Source: Paenibacillus arenosi
GTDB lineage: Bacteria > Bacillota > Bacilli > Paenibacillales > Paenibacillaceae
Length of the DNA: 64,000 nt
NCBI RefSeq assembly: GCF_014841135.1
Contig: NZ_JACYTN010000002.1
Coordinates: 558,001 to 622,000 of the forward strand
Direction of reading: 5' to 3'
Shown: in pieces, positions 26,307 to 35,137 of the stretch
How positions within the stretch are numbered: position 1 is the stretch's first letter
Layout of the letters: each line of letters opens with the position of its first letter
Translations under genes and position numbers: made by a program
The notes under the pieces: model-generated
Told to the model about the DNA's origin: nothing
Seen by the model: the letters and a program-made list of their open reading frames with translations, nothing else
The model's database searches: none

Positions 26307-27479
26307 ATGGAACACAGTGACTTGACTCAATCAAGCGGAATTCAAACCTGTGATAGTACTGATGCAATCGATTCATTTCCCGTTTTAGCGGAAGCCGAAA
26401 CACCGTTTGTTCTCATTGATGAGCGTAAAGTAGATCATAACTTAAAACGAATGGCTGAGCAGGCAAGCAAGCTGGGTGTTAAGCTACGGCCCCATATTAA
26501 GACGCATAAAATGCCTTACTTTGCGCAGAAACAGCTGGACATGGGGGCAATAGGAATTACAGTAGCCAAAGTTTCTGAAGCTGAAGTTATGGTTGAGCAA
26601 GGAATTACGGATATTTTTATCGCCTACCCGATTGTCACGCCATCTAAAATACGTCGAGCAGCAGCGCTCCAAGAACGTGCACGAATTATAGTTGGTGTAG
26701 ATAGTGAAGCTGGTGCAGTTATACTTAATCAAATCGCCGAAGAGCTTCAAGTTCGCTTAGAAGTGAGACTGGAAATTGACACTGGTCTTCGTCGGACAGG
26801 AGTTAGTGGTGATGCTACTGTTCGAACTGCCGATCGTATCGCAGCCTGCCCTCATTTGGATTTAACAGGAATCTTTACCTTTAGAGGTGCAATGCTCGCT
26901 GGTCAAGCAACTACAGATTTGCATGCTGCTGGCGTGGAGGAAAGCGAATTGATGCTGGCTGTAGCTGACACTTTGCGACAAGCGGGTCATTCTATTCACG
27001 ATATTAGTGTCGGTTCCTCCCCTACGGGGTTAACAGCTGGTACAGTAGCTGGTGTGTCCGAGATTAGACCAGGCACTTATATTTTCAATGATCGCATGCA
27101 AATGGCGTTTGATCTCGTGGATCGTCATGATTGTGCCGCAACTATCGTAGTAACGGTTGTCAGTTGTCCCTATGAAGATCAGCTTGTCATTGATGGCGGC
27201 AGCAAAGCTTTCGCTACTGATGTTCAGCCTAACGGTGCTCCTCTCTTTATGAAAGGATTTGGGCATATTGTAGAATATCCCGATGCTGTGTTAGAGCGGC
27301 TTTCAGAAGAGCACGGTGTCATCCGCATTCAGCCTGGTCATTCCGTGCAGGTTGGAGATCGACTGCATATTATTCCAAACCATATTTGCAGTTCTTTAAA
27401 TTTGTATAACAACGTCTGGATACATGGCACGGAGAGTCCTTCTCAAATGAACATCGCGGCTAGAGGCCATAACTGGTAG
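26307..27479 (+). CDS. D-threonine aldolase / D-serine dehydratase-like PLP enzyme (DSD1 family)
   Basis: A 390-residue fold-type III PLP enzyme related to alanine racemase. Lys65 in RPHIKTHKMP is the expected PLP Schiff-base lysine. His359 and Cys361 (PNHICSS) match the metal pair of D-threonine aldolase and eukaryotic-type D-serine dehydratase. The family either cleaves D-threonine to glycine and acetaldehyde or deaminates D-serine. The RidA gene two genes downstream favours the dehydratase reaction, because its product is an unstable enamine (inference). The ATG was chosen over 26286 because GGAGG is 7 bases ahead. Confidence 0.88.
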   Translation: MEHSDLTQSSGIQTCDSTDAIDSFPVLAEAETPFVLIDERKVDHNLKRMAEQASKLGVKLRPHIKTHKMPYFAQKQLDMGAIGITVAKVSEAEVMVEQGITDIFIAYPIVTPSKIRRAAALQERARIIVGVDSEAGAVILNQIAEELQVRLEVRLEIDTGLRRTGVSGDATVRTADRIAACPHLDLTGIFTFRGAMLAGQATTDLHAAGVEESELMLAVADTLRQAGHSIHDISVGSSPTGLTAGTVAGVSEIRPGTYIFNDRMQMAFDLVDRHDCAATIVVTVVSCPYEDQLVIDGGSKAFATDVQPNGAPLFMKGFGHIVEYPDAVLERLSEEHGVIRIQPGHSVQVGDRLHIIPNHICSSLNLYNNVWIHGTESPSQMNIAARGHNW

Positions 27480-27554
27480 TTGTTGTTGAATAGTCATGAA
27501 ATAGGTTCTACATCTTATTACACTTACAACTTGGGATGAAGGAGCGAGGGCGCC

Positions 27555-29183
27555 ATGCTCGATTTGATTGTGAAACAAGCTCGAATTGCTGATGGATCTG
27601 GGAATCCATGGTTCTGGGGTGAAGTAGGCGTTAAAGACGGTCTCATTACACATGTGGGAGGTCCTGGTTCTGTTGATGTCAGTGCCGCTCAAATCATTGA
27701 TGCTAAAGGCGAATTGTTAACACCAGGATTCATTGATGGCCACTGTCATTCAGATTTAATGATTATGGACTATCCTGAAAGCGGTATTAAAATGCAGCAA
27801 GGTGTTACTGCCGAAGTTGTCGGCAACTGTGGTCTTGCTCCTGCGCCTTTCGTTCCTGAGCGCGCTGCTATGTTACAAGAGTATATAACACCCGTTATCG
27901 GTACAACGAAACATCAATGGAGTTGGAAATCTGTTGGCGAATATATGGACGCGATTCATCAATTGAAACCAGCTGAGCACATGGCGACTTACGTTGCCCA
28001 CGGTGCACTGCGCATCGGTGTAATGGGGTTTGACAACCGCCCTCCTTCAGCGGAAGAGCTTGAAGCGATGAAAGCGATCGTGAAGGAAGGAATGGAAGCT
28101 GGAGCGATCGGCCTATCTATTGGACTCCTTTATGCACCAGGCAGCTATGCTAACCGTGATGAAATCGCTGAACTATGCCGTGTCGTCGCACAATATGGAG
28201 GCTTGCTGGCCACTCATATTCGTGGTGAAGGCCGTCATCTCTTGCCTTCTATCGACGAAGTAATTTGGATCGCGGAGCAATCTGGTGTTTCGCTTCATAT
28301 TAGTCACCTCAAAGCTGCTGGCAAACGTAGTTGGGGACAAGTACAAGAAGCGATGGAACGTATCGATCAAGCGCGAGCACGCGGCATGGATGTGACTTGT
28401 GATGTATATCCTTATCATGCCGGATCGACAACTTTGACTACAGTGCTGCCGCCATGGCTGCTCCAAGGAGGACTTGCTGGCGTACTGGAAGCTCTTCAGC
28501 AGCCTAGCATTCGCCAACGTCTGCATGAAGAGTTGGCGGAAGAACAAGATGACTGGGACAATCTCGTTGCTTCAACAGGCTGGCATAGTGTCGTTGTTTC
28601 TGCGGTACACAGCGACAACAACAAATCACTGGAAGGCTTGTCAATTGCCGAAATAGCTGAGAAACGTAGCATACATCCAGTTGATGCAATGATGGATCTT
28701 CTATTAGAAGAGCAAGCGAAAGTAACGATAGTCTATTATCATATGGCAACTGATGACGTAGATGCAGTCGTTCGCTATCCTTACTCTTTGGTTGCTTCTG
28801 ATAGTCTTCACTGTGAGACAGGCAAACCGCATCCGCGTTTGTATGGTACGTTCCCTCGTATTTTTTCCCAGTATGTACGAGAACGTAAAATTATTACGCT
28901 TGAGGATGCTGTACGCAAGTTAACATCGTATCCTGCTGCACGTTTCCGTCTTGGCAAACGGGGCCTATTAGTACCTGGCTATGCAGCAGACATGGTCATT
29001 TTCAATCCTGAAACGATTGAGGATACGGCAACTTTTGAAGATCCTAGACAATACCCTCACGGTATCTCCCATGTTTTCGTCAATGGAAAATGGACGATGG
29101 AACATGGACAGTTCCGTAATGTATATGCTGGCGAGATGCTGCGAGCTGCTCGCCAAGTCCGTCATTGCTGTGGTGGACACTAA
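27555..29183 (+). CDS. N-acyl-D-amino-acid deacylase (D-aminoacylase)
   Basis: A 542-residue amidohydrolase-superfamily enzyme. Predicted metal ligands fall where D-aminoacylases have them: His63 and His65 (GHCHSD), Cys92 (GNCGLA), His221 (THIRGEG), His251 (HISHLKAAG) and catalytic Asp416 (VASDSLH). It hydrolyses N-acyl-D-amino acids to the free D-amino acid and a carboxylate. It lies between the DSD1-type PLP enzyme and RidA on one strand, so it would release the D-amino acid the PLP enzyme consumes. No signal peptide is visible, so the substrate must be imported. Confidence 0.92.
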   Translation: MLDLIVKQARIADGSGNPWFWGEVGVKDGLITHVGGPGSVDVSAAQIIDAKGELLTPGFIDGHCHSDLMIMDYPESGIKMQQGVTAEVVGNCGLAPAPFVPERAAMLQEYITPVIGTTKHQWSWKSVGEYMDAIHQLKPAEHMATYVAHGALRIGVMGFDNRPPSAEELEAMKAIVKEGMEAGAIGLSIGLLYAPGSYANRDEIAELCRVVAQYGGLLATHIRGEGRHLLPSIDEVIWIAEQSGVSLHISHLKAAGKRSWGQVQEAMERIDQARARGMDVTCDVYPYHAGSTTLTTVLPPWLLQGGLAGVLEALQQPSIRQRLHEELAEEQDDWDNLVASTGWHSVVVSAVHSDNNKSLEGLSIAEIAEKRSIHPVDAMMDLLLEEQAKVTIVYYHMATDDVDAVVRYPYSLVASDSLHCETGKPHPRLYGTFPRIFSQYVRERKIITLEDAVRKLTSYPAARFRLGKRGLLVPGYAADMVIFNPETIEDTATFEDPRQYPHGISHVFVNGKWTMEHGQFRNVYAGEMLRAARQVRHCCGGH

Positions 29184-29264
29184 ATCAGTCAGGAATGTAA
29201 ATCGATACATCATTCGATAAATCGTTCCCTACTTCCATTACCTATACTAAAGGAGATGAATGTT

Positions 29265-29732
29265 ATGTCACGTATCGAACAACGTTTACAAGAGCTAGGA
29301 ATTACTTTACCAGAGGTTGGAGAGCCAAAATTCTCTTACATACCAAGCCGTAGAACAGGCAACCTTGTTTACACTTCTGGTATGGACTGCCGTGTTGATG
29401 GTGTGCTTATTTATGAAGGTAAAGTTGGTAGCGACTTAACGATCGAGCAAGGTCAAGATTGTGCGCGTCAATGTATCATTAATGCACTAGCTGTTGTTAA
29501 ACAACAAGTAGGCGATCTTGATCGCGTGAAACAAGTCGTGAAGATGCTTGCCTTCGTTAATAGTGCTCCAGGCTTTGGAGACCAACCGTATGTAATCAAC
29601 GGTGCATCCAACCTGCTCATTGACATCTTTGGAGAAGCTGGGCGCCATGCACGTTCTGCTATCGGTACAAGCGATCTTCCGTTCCACACGCCTGTAGAGA
29701 TCGAGATTATCGTTGAAGTGGAAGACAACTAA
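29265..29732 (+). CDS. RidA-family enamine/imine deaminase
   Basis: A 155-residue YjgF/RidA-fold protein. The conserved Arg lies in GRHARSAIGTSDLP and the Glu in VEIEIIVEVE. It is longer than the roughly 125-residue RidA core because of an N-terminal extension, matching a branch distinct from canonical RidA. RidA enzymes hydrolyse reactive enamine/imine products of PLP dehydratases, so it fits the D-serine/D-threonine dehydratase role proposed for the upstream gene. AGGAG lies 9 bases before the chosen ATG; an ATG at 29256 touches it. Confidence 0.9.
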   Translation: MSRIEQRLQELGITLPEVGEPKFSYIPSRRTGNLVYTSGMDCRVDGVLIYEGKVGSDLTIEQGQDCARQCIINALAVVKQQVGDLDRVKQVVKMLAFVNSAPGFGDQPYVINGASNLLIDIFGEAGRHARSAIGTSDLPFHTPVEIEIIVEVEDN

Positions 29733-29832
29733 TAAGAAACAGTCTATAATTTGGCATAGTCTATTAAATAGAATTAATAATTATGTAATTGTTATTATGT
29801 TTATTATTCAAAGAAATTAAAGCAACTCATAA

Positions 29833-29870
29833 AACCTTCCTTGTCCTGATACGGATTTGGAAGGTTTTTT
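29833..29870 (+). terminator. Terminator of the D-amino-acid operon
   Basis: AACCTTCC (29833-29840) pairs perfectly with GGAAGGTT (29859-29866), followed by a run of T. It separates the operon from the NhaC antiporter gene. Confidence 0.85.
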
Positions 29871-29902
29871 ATTAGCATTCGCAATTATTCCTATTTTTTC
29901 TA

Positions 29903-29931
29903 TTGACGAATTATAGAAAGAGAAGTAAATT
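29903..29931 (+). promoter_or_regulatory. Candidate nhaC promoter
   Basis: TTGACG at 29903-29908, 17 bases, TAAATT at 29926-29931. This fits an independent promoter after the preceding terminator. Confidence 0.5.
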
Positions 29932-30034
29932 AAATTATATATTAAATGACTTTAACACATAAAAGCGTGTAAGCGTGCAAGTGAAAAAGCAGTTTGAGAT
30001 AAAATAGACAACATCTAGATTAGGAGAATGCACC

Positions 30035-31438
30035 ATGAATCACAATCACACTGAACAGCCTCATCCACCTTCCCTGTCATGGCAGCAAGGAGCCGCTATC
30101 TTCGTCCTTGTCCTTGGGTGGCTGTTGTATGCCATACTCGGCTTGCAAGCTCAACCGCATATGCCTTTATTAATTGCAGCCATCGGCACTGCGCTCGCTT
30201 TGAAATTATGCGGCCAAAGTTGGAAAATGATTGAACAATCCGCCGTTCGCGGCTTGAAAGACTCCATTCAACCTGTCATGCTATTGTCGCTGATCGGTAT
30301 TCTTATCGGGGCATGGATGATGAGTGGAACGGTTCCAGCCATGCTTGTATACGGCACAAACTTTTTTTTACCTGAATGGTTTGCTTTAAGTGCTATGCTC
30401 TTGACTGTAGTTGTTTCGATGAGCATCGGCAGCTCGATTACAACGGTAGCTACATTTGGAGTCGCTATCATCGCAATTTCTGAAGCTATGGGTGCCAATT
30501 CTGCTCTTGTGGCAGGTGCTGTTGTTTCAGGTGCTTGCTTCGGTGACAAAATGTCCCCATTATCAGATACGACGAACTTTGCAGCAGCTGTTTCAAGAGT
30601 TAGCATTACAAGTCACATTCGCAATATGACGAAAACGACAATTCCTGCTTTCCTTATAACAATCGTCGCTTTTGCCATACTTGGACATAGTACAGCAAAT
30701 GATATGAGTTCCATTATTGCGATGAAACAGGAACTTCAACAAGTATTCCATATTCATCCGTTGAATTTACTTCCGTTAGTTATCGTACTTATTGCATCTT
30801 TGAAGCGTATTCCCATCTTGTTAACGATGCTTATGGGAATCGGCACAGCATTGGTTATTACAGGCTTCATACAAGGCAATTGGAACGTATCCATGTGGAT
30901 GCAAACGATGCAAAGTGGATTAAGAATAAACTTTGAACTTGAGACGCTTGCTCCTGTCATTAACCGCGGAGGCATCGACTCCATGATGTGGTCCATCTCT
31001 TTGATAGGGATTGCATTTGTATTCGGTGGACTGCTGCAGCACGGCGGGGTTATTCGCTCTTGGATTGAGCCGTTAATGGCCCGCATTAAACGGAAACAAA
31101 CGATGGTGGTAACAACCGGATTGAGCTCCATTGGTGTAAACTTTATGACTGGTGAACAATACATGTCCATTCTAATTCCAGGACAAATGTTCCAAGAGCA
31201 ATATGAACAACGACGCATTCCTCGTCTCACGCTTTCACGAACATTAGAGGATTGTGGAACACTTGTAAATCCATTAGTCCCATGGGGCGTTAGTGGTGCA
31301 ATGATGACAAGTGCAATCGGTATGGATGTTCTCACCTACGCACCATTTGCCTTGTTCCTTTGGATATCTCCATTGTGTACATTCGCGTTTGCACTTATTC
31401 CAGGATTGAACCGTCGAACCCTACACGAGACGGAATAG
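30035..31438 (+). CDS. NhaC-family Na+/H+ (or Na+-coupled metabolite) antiporter
   Basis: A 467-residue polytopic protein with about 11 helices. The SIGSSITTVATFGVAIIAIS and ACFGDKMSPLSDTTNFAAAV segments are signatures of the NhaC group, where the DKMSPLSDT loop holds ion-binding acidic residues. NhaC proteins exchange Na+ for H+ or, in some members, malate and lactate. It follows the D-amino-acid genes but has its own terminator-separated promoter, so a role in that pathway is only possible. Ends at a strong terminator. Confidence 0.87.
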   Translation: MNHNHTEQPHPPSLSWQQGAAIFVLVLGWLLYAILGLQAQPHMPLLIAAIGTALALKLCGQSWKMIEQSAVRGLKDSIQPVMLLSLIGILIGAWMMSGTVPAMLVYGTNFFLPEWFALSAMLLTVVVSMSIGSSITTVATFGVAIIAISEAMGANSALVAGAVVSGACFGDKMSPLSDTTNFAAAVSRVSITSHIRNMTKTTIPAFLITIVAFAILGHSTANDMSSIIAMKQELQQVFHIHPLNLLPLVIVLIASLKRIPILLTMLMGIGTALVITGFIQGNWNVSMWMQTMQSGLRINFELETLAPVINRGGIDSMMWSISLIGIAFVFGGLLQHGGVIRSWIEPLMARIKRKQTMVVTTGLSSIGVNFMTGEQYMSILIPGQMFQEQYEQRRIPRLTLSRTLEDCGTLVNPLVPWGVSGAMMTSAIGMDVLTYAPFALFLWISPLCTFAFALIPGLNRRTLHETE

Positions 31439-31450
31439 CGAATGAATGTA

Positions 31451-31487
31451 AAACCCTCTGCTCATTTGAATAGAGGGTTTATTTTTG
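31451..31487 (+). terminator. Terminator after the NhaC gene
   Basis: AAACCCTCT (31451-31459) pairs with AGAGGGTTT (31472-31480), followed by ATTTTTGTTTT. Confidence 0.88.
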
Positions 31488-31600
31488 TTTTCATTAGTCA
31501 TTTTGTACGGACCGGATTTGCATGATGAATGATAACTCTACATCCGTTATGAAGTCCATGAACTTCATCCCTACGTATTGCATATTCTAATGAATCGCAA

Positions 31601-31637
31601 TAAAAAAGGCTGAGGCAGGTATTTACCCGCTCAGCCG
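31601..31637 (-). terminator. Terminator after the TerC-family gene
   Basis: On minus, a GGCTGAG-type stem (31630-31636 with 31608-31614) is followed by TTTTTTATT, just beyond the stop at 31648. Confidence 0.85.
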
Positions 31638-31647
31638 TGTGTATATT

Positions 31648-32358
31648 TTAGTTAGCACGCTTATGTGCAGGTTCAGCTGTTTGCGCAGCTTTCTTTGCAG
31701 CACGGCTACGTTTAATAAGAAGACCAGTACCTACTACAAGAACTACAACAGCTGCTTCGAAGCTGTATTTTGCAACCGGATTTTCGAAGTATGGCTTCAA
31801 GAAGCCTTCGCCAACGAACATTTTGGAAGCAGTAAAGGCAAGAATTGCAGCACCAATTGTAATAACAACTGGGAAACGATCAATCAACTTGATAACAAGC
31901 GTACTTCCCCAAACAACGATTGGAACAGAAATCAAAAGACCGATAATAACAAGCATATTGTCATGGTTTGCAGCACCTGCAACCGCGATAACATTGTCGA
32001 TACCCATCGCAGCATCTGCGATAATAATGGTACGAATAGCGCCCATTAATGTACTAGCAGCTTTGACTTCTTCATGTCCTTTGTCCTCAAGCATTAACTT
32101 AAGAGCGATCCAGAGAAGAAGCAAACCACCTACTACCATTAACCCTGGAATATTGAGCAATTGAACAACGAAGATCGTTGCTACTGCACGAATAGCTACC
32201 GCTCCAAATGTTCCCCAGAAAATAACCTTCTTCTGCTCTTCTTTCTTCAAGTTACGAGCAGCCATACCGATAACGAGTGCGTTATCACCTGCTAGGACAA
32301 GGTCCAGCAAAATAATACTAAGTAATGCCCCGAACCATTCCACTGAAAATAGTTCCAT
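31648..32358 (-). CDS. TerC-family membrane protein, likely Mn2+ exporter (YkoY/YceF type)
   Basis: A 236-residue polytopic protein with about seven helices. The conserved acidic metal sites are visible in LLDLVLAGDNALVI (helix 1) and ADAAMGIDNVIAVAG (mid-protein), the TerC pattern. Bacillus relatives MeeF and MeeY (formerly YceF and YkoY) export manganese, some to load secreted enzymes. A yybP-ykoY riboswitch directly upstream supports Mn2+ control. GAGGGGG is 6-7 bases before this ATG; an earlier ATG at 32373 overlaps the ribosome site. Confidence 0.9.
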   Translation of the reverse strand: MELFSVEWFGALLSIILLDLVLAGDNALVIGMAARNLKKEEQKKVIFWGTFGAVAIRAVATIFVVQLLNIPGLMVVGGLLLLWIALKLMLEDKGHEEVKAASTLMGAIRTIIIADAAMGIDNVIAVAGAANHDNMLVIIGLLISVPIVVWGSTLVIKLIDRFPVVITIGAAILAFTASKMFVGEGFLKPYFENPVAKYSFEAAVVVLVVGTGLLIKRSRAAKKAAQTAEPAHKRAN

Positions 32359-32403
32359 TGTAATCCCCCTCATTTGGTCGTTGTACCTTATATCGTTTGC
32401 ATA

Positions 32404-32436
32404 TAAAAGCGCCGCTACCCAAAAAAGTAACGGCGC
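32404..32436 (-). terminator. Riboswitch expression-platform terminator
   Basis: On minus, GCGCCGTTAC (32436-32427) pairs with GTAGCGGCGC (32418-32409; one mismatch) around a T-rich loop, then TTTTAT. It lies between the aptamer and the TerC gene, as expected for transcriptional control by the riboswitch. Confidence 0.85.
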
Positions 32437-32439
32437 ACG

Positions 32440-32563
32440 TAAAAGAGACCTTTACCTTTTTGTCGGCAAGGTCTCGCAAACAACGAATTCGTTGCCAGCA
32501 TAGCCGAGGTGCACGCCCGCGCAACCTGGAATGACGACTATACTGTATAGCTACTCCCCTTAT
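32440..32563 (-). ncRNA. yybP-ykoY (manganese) riboswitch aptamer
   Basis: Read on minus, the element opens with AAGGGGAGTAGC (from 32562) and continues through GTCGTCAT, a GTGCACCTCGGCTATGCTGG segment and CAACG, ending in CGAGACCTTGCC and its AAGGTCTC partner. These are hallmark conserved blocks of the yybP-ykoY class, which senses Mn2+. A terminator hairpin follows, so Mn2+ binding would be expected to favour read-through into the TerC-family gene. Boundaries are approximate. Confidence 0.92.
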
Positions 32564-32752
32564 GGAGTTATGATGTTGTGTAAATACCAACCGTCACGTG
32601 CTTTAACGTGTAATAATAATATCACGGGTAAACTATAAGTTCAAGAGTATTTTTACCAACTTTTTTAACTTATTTGAGATTGCTTGGACAATTGCAATAT
32701 CGGGTATGATTTGGTTATGATGTTAACAAAATAACTTGGAGAGGTGATTGCT

Positions 32753-33727
32753 GTGAGTAACAACTCTGCCGCATCTAACTTAGAAAAAGCAACATTCGCT
32801 GGCGGCTGTTTCTGGTGCATGGTGACACCATTCGAACAACTTCCAGGCATACACGGGATCGTCTCCGGATATATTGGCGGTCACACCGAAAACCCCACTT
32901 ACAAAGAAGTATGTTCAGAAACTACGGGTCATGCTGAAGCTGTGCAGATTACATATGATCCTCATATTTTTCCTTATCAAAAGCTGCTTGAACTTTTTTG
33001 GAAGCAAATTGACCCCACAGATGCTGGAGGACAATTTTATGATCGTGGACGCTCCTATCGGACAGCCATATTTTATCACAATGAACAACAACGCGAGCTA
33101 GCGGAGCATTCCAAGCAGCAGCTTGAAGCCAGTGGAAGATTCAATAAACCAATCTCCACTGAGATCGTACCCGCTGCAATCTTTTATGAAGCTGAAGATT
33201 ATCACCAGAATTACCACAAGAAAAATCCAGCTCATTATAAACGATATCGCAAAGGTTCAGGAAGAGATGCATTCATCGCAGAACATTGGGGAGTCAGTGA
33301 TGATGAACGACATCAATTGAGAGACAAGTTAAATCCCATGCAATATCACGTTACACAAAATAACGCTACTGAACCCCCATTCCAAAATGAATTCTGGGAT
33401 CACGAAGAAGAAGGCATTTATGTGGATATCGTCTCTGGCGAACCATTATTTAGTTCCGTGGATAAATACGATTCAGGCTGCGGCTGGCCAAGCTTCACAA
33501 AGCCCCTTCACCCTTTTAACGTTACAGAGGAACTGGATTTGACCCATGGTATGATCAGAACAGAGGTGCGCAGTCGTTTTGGAGATTCGCATCTGGGGCA
33601 TGTATTTGATGATGGTCCAACTCCAGCAGGACTTCGCTATTGCATAAACTCGGCAGCATTACGCTTTATTCCTGCTTCTAGACTGAAGGAAGAAGGCTAT
33701 GAGCAATTCGTGTCAATGTTTGCCTGA
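32753..33727 (+). CDS. msrAB: Peptide methionine sulfoxide reductase MsrA-MsrB fusion
   Basis: A 324-residue two-domain enzyme. The MsrA half (residues 1-170) has catalytic Cys19 in GGCFWCM and reduces the S-epimer of methionine sulfoxide. The MsrB half (about 180-324) shows [23 protein letters not shown] and catalytic Cys in [11 protein letters not shown], for the R-epimer. The two CxxC zinc motifs of some MsrB proteins are absent. The GTG start is 8 bases after GGAGAGG; a GTG three codons earlier overlaps it. No signal peptide, so cytoplasmic protein repair after oxidation. Confidence 0.94.
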   Translation: MSNNSAASNLEKATFAGGCFWCMVTPFEQLPGIHGIVSGYIGGHTENPTYKEVCSETTGHAEAVQITYDPHIFPYQKLLELFWKQIDPTDAGGQFYDRGRSYRTAIFYHNEQQRELAEHSKQQLEASGRFNKPISTEIVPAAIFYEAEDYHQNYHKKNPAHYKRYRKGSGRDAFIAEHWGVSDDERHQLRDKLNPMQYHVTQNNATEPPFQNEFWDHEEEGIYVDIVSGEPLFSSVDKYDSGCGWPSFTKPLHPFNVTEELDLTHGMIRTEVRSRFGDSHLGHVFDDGPTPAGLRYCINSAALRFIPASRLKEEGYEQFVSMFA

Positions 33728-33774
33728 GAAAAAAACATCCTAATAATGTTGTATCATTCATTCCCATCAAAAAC

Positions 33775-33825
33775 AGAGCACCCTTCAACCCATCTCATGT
33801 ATGGCTGAAAAGGTGCTCTTTCGAT
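33775..33825. terminator. Bidirectional terminator between msrAB and the ACP gene
   Basis: AGAGCACC (33775-33782) pairs with GGTGCTCT (33812-33819). A TTTC tail follows on plus, and GTTTTTGATG follows on minus, so it can serve both convergent units. Confidence 0.8.
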
Positions 33826-33861
33826 ACAACAAAGTGATTCACACATTTGAGCTAACAAGTA

Positions 33862-34104
33862 TCACGCTGATTTTTTCTTCACGAATGCTACGATATTATG
33901 GAAAGTCGTGAGATCAGAAAATAAAAAATCTTCATCTGATATTTTGAAATTATATTCTTGTGCGATTGCAGTCAATATTTGCACGTGAGTAATGGAATCG
34001 ATGCCCCACAGTTCATCAATTGGCGTATCCAACTCATCCTCGGACATAACGACACTATACGTTTTAAAGATTTCACGAACTCTGAACTCTACTGTTGTTT
34101 CCAT
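33862..34104 (-). CDS. Stand-alone acyl carrier protein
   Basis: An 80-residue four-helix carrier protein. Ser37 in WGIDSITHVQIL is the expected 4'-phosphopantetheine attachment site (DSI motif). The acidic helix-1/loop region and FSDLTTFHNIVAFV end fit the ACP fold, but the sequence differs from the housekeeping AcpP pattern DSLD. It lies 37 bases after a BtrH-like gene. In butirosin biosynthesis the acyl carrier BtrI hands its acyl chain to an amine through BtrH, so a similar carrier-acyltransferase pair is proposed here. The attached acyl group is unknown. Confidence 0.85.
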   Translation of the reverse strand: METTVEFRVREIFKTYSVVMSEDELDTPIDELWGIDSITHVQILTAIAQEYNFKISDEDFLFSDLTTFHNIVAFVKKKSA

Positions 34105-34141
34105 ATTTCCACCCCATATTATTTGATAAGATTGCTCCGTT

Positions 34142-35137
34142 TTATGTTGAAGCTACTGATGTCAACGACCACATTTCTTTTTCCATCTCAAGCAATTCTT
34201 TCGCCTTTGCATGGAGTAGGTTCAGATTCAATTGTTTATCATCTGATAGTGTTTTGTTAATGAAAATTTGCTTGATAGCTTTCCAACCTTGTTGAATGCG
34301 CTTGTTTGCCCGAATCATTTCTTTGCCTAACGCTTCGTCTATCTGGCCTAATTCAATTAATGATTGAATCAAAAAGCTGTTGCCGAGCTGACGATTTTCA
34401 ATAATATTTATGCCTATTAAAGAAATACTAATATAATCGTCAAACTGATCCGTTGCTGCCTTAATATCCCATAATCCATCAAATGAGAATCGGGCTAACT
34501 CTTCCACCAATCGTTCTGCATTGCGCCTTACATCTTGAATCGATAGTTGATAGGGTTCAATTTCATCATTAAATTGATAAGTAAAAGCATGCGGCTCTCC
34601 GTTGGCTGGAGTTGTCACCGCTGTAGAATTCATAAACGCACGAATAAGCCTTTCCTCCGGCACTTCATGAGTACGGTAGCCTTCAATATCATCATCTAGG
34701 ACAGCGTACATTTTCGTTTCAGGGTCATAACCATTAATGATGGAATAATGACTCATGTGAAACTTTTCCCACGCAATATTTTTAGGGAGCCAATAAAATA
34801 AGTCAACGTGGATCTTAACAAGCTGCTTCTTCTCCAAAATAATGTGCTTAAGCTCTTCAACAAAATGGTCCATGTCTTTAAAGAAGATTGACTCTTCTTT
34901 AACAATGACTTTGCTCAATATGTACTTGTCCCAGTTCGTACTATAATCCAACACCTCGATGGTAGGCGTCATAAATGAATAATCAATAGCTGCCCCCCAT
35001 GTTTTATAAGAATAGTCGTTCATATAGGAGGCGTATTTGTAGCTTGGTTCTAACTGGCTTGCAATCGTATAGTGGGAGTTCAAAATGCAATTCATCCAAA
35101 AGTCATTGTACGGTGTTAACGGTATGGAATACTGCAT
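34142..35137 (-). CDS. BtrH-like papain-fold protein, putative ACP-dependent acyltransferase
   Basis: A 331-residue protein without signal peptide or membrane helix. Cys17 (WMNCILNSHY), His130 (FHMSHYSIINGYD) and an Asp in AVLDDD (148-150) form a Cys-His-Asp set in the order and spacing of the C39/papain-like fold used by BtrH. A C-terminal half rich in helices (about residues 190-330) may bind the acceptor or carrier. It is the first gene of a two-gene unit with an acyl carrier protein, which supports transfer of an ACP-bound acyl group. A second protein with the same N-terminal fold lies at 39819-41513. Reaction and acceptor unknown. Confidence 0.6.
   Translation of the reverse strand: MQYSIPLTPYNDFWMNCILNSHYTIASQLEPSYKYASYMNDYSYKTWGAAIDYSFMTPTIEVLDYSTNWDKYILSKVIVKEESIFFKDMDHFVEELKHIILEKKQLVKIHVDLFYWLPKNIAWEKFHMSHYSIINGYDPETKMYAVLDDDIEGYRTHEVPEERLIRAFMNSTAVTTPANGEPHAFTYQFNDEIEPYQLSIQDVRRNAERLVEELARFSFDGLWDIKAATDQFDDYISISLIGINIIENRQLGNSFLIQSLIELGQIDEALGKEMIRANKRIQQGWKAIKQIFINKTLSDDKQLNLNLLHAKAKELLEMEKEMWSLTSVAST

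Larger units (their letters stand above)
29733..30034 (+). other. Intergenic: ridA terminator and nhaC promoter region
   Basis: An AT-rich gap with no gene. It holds the terminator at 29833-29870 and a candidate promoter at 29903-29931. Nothing else is evident. Confidence 0.7.

Noticed and set aside
29733-30034. NhaC antiporter as part of the D-amino-acid operon
   Set aside because: A strong terminator and a plausible separate promoter lie between them, so only loose association is claimed.
30754-31335. Open frame of about 193 codons antisense to the NhaC gene
   Set aside because: Antisense shadow of a conserved membrane protein; no independent support.
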